From: a virus | Length of the DNA stretch: 25,147 bases | Virus record (IMG/VR): IMGVR_UViG_3300009155_000233 | Coordinates: 1 to 25,147 of that record | Strand: one strand, 5' to 3' | Notes under the pieces: model-generated | What the model was told of the DNA's origin: nothing | Databases searched by the model: none | What the model saw: only the letters and a program-made list of their open reading frames with translations | Made by a program: the position numbers and the translations under genes | In this document: positions 21,467 through 25,147 of the stretch, piece after piece | Layout: each line of letters opens with the position of its first letter | How positions within the stretch are numbered: the stretch's first letter is position 1

Positions 21467-22624
21467 ATGAACACAAACGACTTGATTGCCAGTGGTAACC
21501 TGGCCAGAGAACAACACAAACCCGAACAGGCCATTGCATTTTATGCACAAGCATTTGTGCAAGACCCCAACAGTTCAGGCGCATTTAACAACTACGGCAA
21601 TGTGCTGAGAGAAATGGGGCATACACAACGTGCTATTCCTTTTTTAGAAACTGCACGATTATTAGATCCTTCCAGCATTACCGCAGAATTCAATCTAGCA
21701 GTGGCGCATCTCATGCTGGGCAACTATGAACAGGGTTGGCGGTTATATGAGAGTCGTTGGCGTTACGAACACCTAGATGGTACCAAACCCAAACTACCTG
21801 CTCCAGAATGGTCTGGCGAAGACTTACGTGGCAAAACTATCCTGGTCATTGGCGAACAAGGTCTTGGAGATCAAATTCAGTTTTTGAGATTCTGTGGCAA
21901 TCTCCAAGACATGGGTGCAAAGATTAGACTGCATGTGAGTCCAGGAATCAAACCTTTGATAGTCAATACTCCTCCGGCAATTTTAGAAGTAACCTGCAAT
22001 ACAGAAGATGTAATTGGTCCGTTTGATTACTGGGTTGCTATGATGAGCCTGCCTAGACTTTTAAACATGCGATTAGAACATGTGCAACACTATTTACAAT
22101 ACGTACAGCCTGATTCAGAACGTGTCAAAGTATGGGCCGAGAGACTAGGTATTCCAAAAAATCGCATGAGAGTTGGAGTTGCTTGGTCGGGTCGCAAAGA
22201 TTCATGGATCAACCAACACAAGAGTATGCCAGCAGAAACCATGGCTGCACTTGTAAAAAAGTTTCCTGAACACCAATGGGTTAGTTTGCAAGTAGATGCC
22301 AGTGCGGAAGACGAAGCAGTGGTAAAGGCAGCAGGAGTTGAGTGTTACCCAGGAACTATCAAAGACTTTGCTGACACAGCCGCATTGATGCATCATTTGG
22401 ATCTTGTGATCTCTGTAGACACTGCCGCCGCACACTTGGCAGGTGCAATGGGTCGCCCGTTATGGATTCCACTCAATGCTTATGGTCCTTGCTGGCGCTG
22501 GATGCAGAATCGTGATGATTCGCCTTGGTATACCACTGCCCGATTGTTCCGTCAGGAAAAGTATGGAGATTGGTCAGCACCCATGGCCAAAATTGAAAAG
22601 TTTTTAGGCTGGTTTAAGATTTAA
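21467..22624 (+). CDS. TPR-repeat protein with GT9-like glycosyltransferase domain, 385 aa
   Basis: Residues 5-98 form about three TPR helix pairs (GNLAREQHKPEQAIAFYAQA, NNYGNVLREMGHTQRAIPF, FNLAVAHLMLGNYEQGWRLY). After PEWSGEDLRGKT the catalytic-type domain begins: ILVIGEQGLGDQIQFLRF (125-142), GVAWSGRKDS, then DLVISVDTAAAHLAGAMG (312-329) and DSPWYTTARLFRQ. This is the heptosyltransferase-like (GT9) arrangement seen in bacterial TPR glycosyltransferases, which move a sugar from a nucleotide donor to protein or envelope acceptors. The TPR array is short compared with many bacterial relatives. The ATG at 21467 is preferred over the one at 21416, because the TPR begins there and the promoter candidate lies between them; no clear Shine-Dalgarno is visible for either. 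It is the only plus-strand gene and overlaps the tail of the convergent gene by 21 nt. Its acceptor is unknown. Confidence 0.88.
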   Translation: MNTNDLIASGNLAREQHKPEQAIAFYAQAFVQDPNSSGAFNNYGNVLREMGHTQRAIPFLETARLLDPSSITAEFNLAVAHLMLGNYEQGWRLYESRWRYEHLDGTKPKLPAPEWSGEDLRGKTILVIGEQGLGDQIQFLRFCGNLQDMGAKIRLHVSPGIKPLIVNTPPAILEVTCNTEDVIGPFDYWVAMMSLPRLLNMRLEHVQHYLQYVQPDSERVKVWAERLGIPKNRMRVGVAWSGRKDSWINQHKSMPAETMAALVKKFPEHQWVSLQVDASAEDEAVVKAAGVECYPGTIKDFADTAALMHHLDLVISVDTAAAHLAGAMGRPLWIPLNAYGPCWRWMQNRDDSPWYTTARLFRQEKYGDWSAPMAKIEKFLGWFKI

Positions 22625-23680
22625 ATATTGTTTAATTGCATTAGCAATAGGACCAAAACGCCATTGCTGATCTTTTACTAATCTACGATTGTGTTCAACT
22701 GCTGATTGCATTTCTATACAGACTTGTTGGCGTTGCAGATCATTTAATTTTGCAAATTGATCAACTGTGTCAACCATAGCGCCAATGCGTTTCTTGGTAT
22801 CTGTCACAAGATCGTAACTTTCGTCTAGCCAAGGCGAAAATGTTTGAAATCCTAAATCACGCAAGGATTGCAGGTATCCTACACAACCCAATACCACAAA
22901 AGGATGCCCTACCAGCAACGGTCGGGTAATTTTTTCGCTAATAAAAAACGTACCCGACGCGGCTTCAGTTTCAGCAACAATACTGATATAGGCCGAGTTG
23001 TAAATATTTCTAGGAATCAGTTGACTGATCCATGCATGTTGTCCTGGTTTTGAATCTGGCAACGGACGACATGTGTTTATTGTTTTGTCTAAATTATCAA
23101 ATGCAAATTTTAAAAATACAGAATCATCTAATTGATCCAACTCTGGGGTTCTATAATTAAAAGCACTTTCTGGATATTGTGATTTATATTGTTGTCTCTC
23201 TTGCTCATTGAATTGTGATCGATCAAAATAGTTTACCAAGCATTTTTCTAATAGACCACGTGCATTCATTTCATGTATTAATAGTCCTCGATTTGATAAC
23301 CAACCTCCGAGCAATGCTGTAGCCAACCAGGGCTTATATCCTAGTTCTACCGCTGATATAAAGGGATTTAAATGTACTGTTGATGTTAAATTAGCCCAAT
23401 ACAAGATACAGTGTTTCAATTGCCAAGACTTGCGGCTCTTAGAGAATCCACTTACTGCCCATACAGCATTAGGTTTAGCGGCTATTTGTTTTTGATATTC
23501 CTTATCCGCCCAGAGTACTGGGTCGGGTTGTATAAAAATAGTAAGTCGATTCGAGTATTCAACACTTTCTGGACACAAAGTTGGTAGTACATCAATCTCA
23601 GCCTCAGTTGATTTTAAAAATTCAGGAAACGATTCAAACAGTTCAGGAACTAAATCGTATGGATCATTAACCAATATCAT
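22604..23680 (-). CDS. Glycosyltransferase-like protein (GT10-like C-terminal motif), 358 aa
   Basis: The telling stretch is AYISIVAETEA (230-240), then FFISEKITRPLLVGHPFVVL (245-264) and LRDLGFQTF...DESYD (273-290). A Glu, then (S/T)EK, then a Leu, a Gly and a (P)xVVxG turn is the donor-site pattern of GT10 alpha-fucosyltransferases (classically VTEK...AL..G.VPVV.G). I therefore read it as a GT-B-type glycosyltransferase or a degenerate relative. The N-terminal half (ILVNDPYDLVPELFESFPEF, WAVSGFSKSRKSW) is not recognised and would be the acceptor side. The start overlaps the stop of the 341-aa gene (ATGA) with no clear Shine-Dalgarno, so translation is probably coupled. Sampled lines of this gene are AT-richer than the fibre genes (about 33% GC against about 43%), which fits separate acquisition. 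Substrate unknown. Confidence 0.75.
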   Translation of the reverse strand: MILVNDPYDLVPELFESFPEFLKSTEAEIDVLPTLCPESVEYSNRLTIFIQPDPVLWADKEYQKQIAAKPNAVWAVSGFSKSRKSWQLKHCILYWANLTSTVHLNPFISAVELGYKPWLATALLGGWLSNRGLLIHEMNARGLLEKCLVNYFDRSQFNEQERQQYKSQYPESAFNYRTPELDQLDDSVFLKFAFDNLDKTINTCRPLPDSKPGQHAWISQLIPRNIYNSAYISIVAETEAASGTFFISEKITRPLLVGHPFVVLGCVGYLQSLRDLGFQTFSPWLDESYDLVTDTKKRIGAMVDTVDQFAKLNDLQRQQVCIEMQSAVEHNRRLVKDQQWRFGPIANAIKQYLNLKPA

Positions 23681-24702
23681 ACTGTTTCTAAATGTATTTG
23701 TAATTTTTCAACTGCAGGTTGTGCTAGTTTTTTTGCAAAACTCTTACTGTTTACTAAAGTTTGATTGTAATCAATCATATCACGCTGTTGATTATATAAA
23801 TTTTCAATATCGTTTCTCTGAAATAATTCAACAATTTTTTCGCATTTGAGTTTAGGTGGCTGAGCAGTATCGTATTCTTTCCAAATTTCAATGCCAAGAT
23901 TTTCTAATGCAGTTGGCATATCTTGTATTCCATAGTTAACAACCAAACATCCTGATCTATAGGCTTTCCACGTTTTTTCGCTGGGCAAAACTTGTGTGCC
24001 ATGCCCTAACGTTTCTCCTGTGATGTTAATACATGCTGTGTAAGCAGGATGTTTATTTCCGGCTTGATCGTGTGCCGCCGCGCATGACTGATCAGTATCA
24101 AAATATTCTAATCTATTTGACCAGGGTATTTCACCTAGCCATTGGTTGAAACCAGCAACTGTATTTGTTGGCAAAGAGTTCCAAAAATTTGATTGACTAA
24201 AACTGTTCACTACTACAACATCATTATCTCTAACCCAAGGTTTAATTTGTCTAAACAATAGTAATCTGTGATATCTAGGAATTCCTGATAAAAAACTTAT
24301 TCGACGAGTCTTAGTCTGGCCTGTTTGCATATTTTTGTGCAAGTGTTGATTAATTAACCAAGACGGCCAGGGTGCAAGATTTGATCTTGTGCTTTGCTCT
24401 GATCTGATATCAGGACTAAACACAAAAAAAATTTTAGGGTCTACGTGTTTTTCTAATTCGGTTAGATATGTTTCAACATTGTAAGGATTGCTATCCAAAC
24501 ACAAAACTGGCATACGCCCAGTTTGACTTTGGCATCTGTAGATAAGTTCAGCATCGTGTGACACATCCATTTGATTGATTTTTAATGAATTGTCAGACAC
24601 AAACGTCAAATGTCTAGCCAGAAGTCCTTGCTCTATATAATCAAAATGATTTCTATGACTTTGATTATAAACACAATTAATATCCCAATAATTTTCCAGC
24701 AT
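23677..24702 (-). CDS. Glycosyltransferase-like protein, distant paralogue of its neighbour, 341 aa
   Basis: The C-terminal half carries TACINITGET (222-231), LPSEKTWKAYRSGCLVVNYG (239-258) and ALENLGIEIW (265-274). This repeats the layout of the next gene (x-x-ET, SEK, G, VxxG, then LG(I/F)), so the two are probably distant relatives of GT10-like GT-B enzymes. The middle has RRISFLSGIPRYHRLLLF (133-150), a strand and basic helix as found at the start of the C-terminal lobe in such enzymes. The N-terminal part is not recognised. No membrane segment or signal peptide is seen, so it should act in the cytoplasm. The ATG follows the gp23 terminator by about 18 nt; its Shine-Dalgarno is weak (AAGTAG). 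No good promoter box is visible, so read-through from gp23 may drive it. A sampled line has about 37% GC. Function beyond likely sugar transfer is not known. Confidence 0.72.
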   Translation of the reverse strand: MLENYWDINCVYNQSHRNHFDYIEQGLLARHLTFVSDNSLKINQMDVSHDAELIYRCQSQTGRMPVLCLDSNPYNVETYLTELEKHVDPKIFFVFSPDIRSEQSTRSNLAPWPSWLINQHLHKNMQTGQTKTRRISFLSGIPRYHRLLLFRQIKPWVRDNDVVVVNSFSQSNFWNSLPTNTVAGFNQWLGEIPWSNRLEYFDTDQSCAAAHDQAGNKHPAYTACINITGETLGHGTQVLPSEKTWKAYRSGCLVVNYGIQDMPTALENLGIEIWKEYDTAQPPKLKCEKIVELFQRNDIENLYNQQRDMIDYNQTLVNSKSFAKKLAQPAVEKLQIHLETV

Positions 24703-24719
24703 GATCTACTTAGCCAACA

Positions 24720-24743
24720 AAAAAGGCTCCGAAGAGCCTTTTT
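24720..24743 (-). terminator. Intrinsic terminator after the major capsid gene
   Basis: On the minus strand, AAAAAGGCTC, the loop TTCG and GAGCCTTTTT form a perfect 10-bp stem closed by a stable UUCG tetraloop; the T run extends one base further. It begins 39 nt after the capsid stop and ends about 17 nt before the next ATG. A small GAGAAA/TTTCTC inverted repeat (24763-24779) lies between. UUCG-loop terminators are usual behind highly expressed T4-type genes. The A-run on the other side could also let it stop plus-strand transcripts. Confidence 0.88.
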
Positions 24744-24782
24744 GTTTTTCCTTCCCATCTCGGAGAAAGTTGTTTTCTCTGA

Positions 24783-25147
24783 TTAGGAGAATGACAAGTT
24801 AGATACAGCGATCTCACCAACATAGTCACCAGCATTGCCGAATGAACTGGCAGTGTTGGTTAACTCGATGAAGCCATAACGTGTCATGAAAGACACAACT
24901 GGTTCAAAGGTTGTTGGATCCAACACAACACCACTTGACATCAAAGGAATGTATGGGCAGTAGAATGCTGGAGCGTCTGCTTCGCTTGAACCTTTGTAGC
25001 CAACCAACACAGGAGTTGTGTCACTAGCATAAGAGTCAACGAACACACGCATAGCGCCGTTCAATGTACCAACAAACTTGGTGTTTGTAGGTGCTTCGAA
25101 TGTACCTTCTGTAGTACGTGCAAAAGCAGAAGTAGTTGCAGATTGCA
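24783..25147 (-). CDS. 23: Major capsid protein, T4 gp23-like, C-terminal 120 residues (open at right edge)
   Basis: The frame is open to the window edge, so only the C-terminus is seen; the true start lies outside. Key parts are KFVGTLNGAMRVFVDSYA (23-40 of the visible part), VLVGYKGSSEADAPAFYCPY (46-65), IPLMSSG, TFEPVVSFMTRYGF (79-92) and a closing GEIAVSNLSF. T4 gp23 ends with the same succession (VYxDxYA, VGYKG..E.DAG.(Y/F)Y.PY, FQPV.GF.TRYG), so this is the coat subunit of a T4-like head. T4 gp23 has 521 residues, so about a quarter is visible. A TTG codon at 25064 inside the conserved LNGAMRVFV strand is not a start. Placing gp23 next to glycosyltransferase genes rather than gp24-type or other head genes is unlike T4. 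Confidence 0.93.
   Translation of the reverse strand, partial: QSATTSAFARTTEGTFEAPTNTKFVGTLNGAMRVFVDSYASDTTPVLVGYKGSSEADAPAFYCPYIPLMSSGVVLDPTTFEPVVSFMTRYGFIELTNTASSFGNAGDYVGEIAVSNLSFS

Noticed and set aside
22604-22624. Overlapping tails of the convergent genes as a bidirectional terminator.
   Set aside because: No stem-loop with a T run was found around 22590-22660. How transcription ends between these genes is not visible.
24763-24779. GAGAAA/TTTCTC inverted repeat after the capsid gene.
   Set aside because: Only six pairs, A/T- and G-A-rich, with no T run on the minus strand. It is too weak to list as a separate terminator next to the strong UUCG hairpin.
25062-25064. TTG at 25064 as the start of a 93-aa gene.
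   Set aside because: The frame continues upstream to the window edge with gp23-like sequence, and the codon lies within a conserved capsid strand.
1-25147. tRNA genes or prophage attachment sites.
   Set aside because: No cloverleaf-like pattern with a TTCGA-type T-loop in the few non-coding gaps (all under 150 nt), and no integrase or flanking host genes.

Overview
The window looks like a piece of a tailed-phage genome of the T4-like (contractile-tail) kind, probably from an aquatic metagenome. The best anchor is the right edge, where the last 120 residues of a gp23-type major capsid protein run off the end (minus strand, stop at 24783). Nearly everything is on the minus strand and belongs to the virion module. 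Several proteins belong to families I know from marine and cyanophage myoviruses. No tRNA, rRNA, CRISPR array, insertion sequence, integrase, replication origin or reverse transcriptase is visible. The host cannot be named from this window.

Reading from the right, in the direction of minus-strand transcription: (1) the gp23 C-terminus, then a perfect 10-bp stem with a UUCG loop as terminator; (2) two ATGA-overlapping glycosyltransferase-like genes (24702-23677 and 23680-22604); (3) the only plus-strand gene, a TPR plus GT9-like glycosyltransferase (21467-22624), converging on the previous gene with a 21-nt tail overlap; (4) a 278-aa probable structural protein (21319-20483); (5) a 195-aa sialyltransferase-like/DUF115-like protein (20434-19847), whose ribosome-binding site lies in the 3' arm of a terminator-like hairpin; (6) an adhesion block of a 2563-aa fibre-like protein, a 497-aa structural protein, a 218-aa putative assembly protein with a C-terminal MTxEEWLxEQ repeat, a 2501-aa fibre-like protein, a 563-aa shorter relative, and the N-terminal part of another fibre (644 to the left edge).

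The fibre genes use a shared vocabulary of short beta-rich repeats (TGGNLLTGGLISATG, YFIGNGSQLTG, NGTSNV) and larger modules found in two or more genes. Four PKD-like domains sit in the 2563-aa protein. DNA-level similarity between modules, within and between genes, offers many places for recombination. Four glycosyltransferase-like genes lie between the capsid gene and the fibres, which are rich in Ser, Thr, Asn and Gly. This invites the inference that the phage glycosylates its own virion, though modification of the host surface is an equal alternative.

Spacing is tight: TAATG and ATGA junctions link the 2563-, 497- and 218-aa genes. Candidate T4-type late promoter boxes (variants of TATAAATA) lie 19-28 nt before three fibre starts and about 90 nt before the 278-aa gene. 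Residue positions inside the very long proteins are estimates from nucleotide position, good to a few residues.
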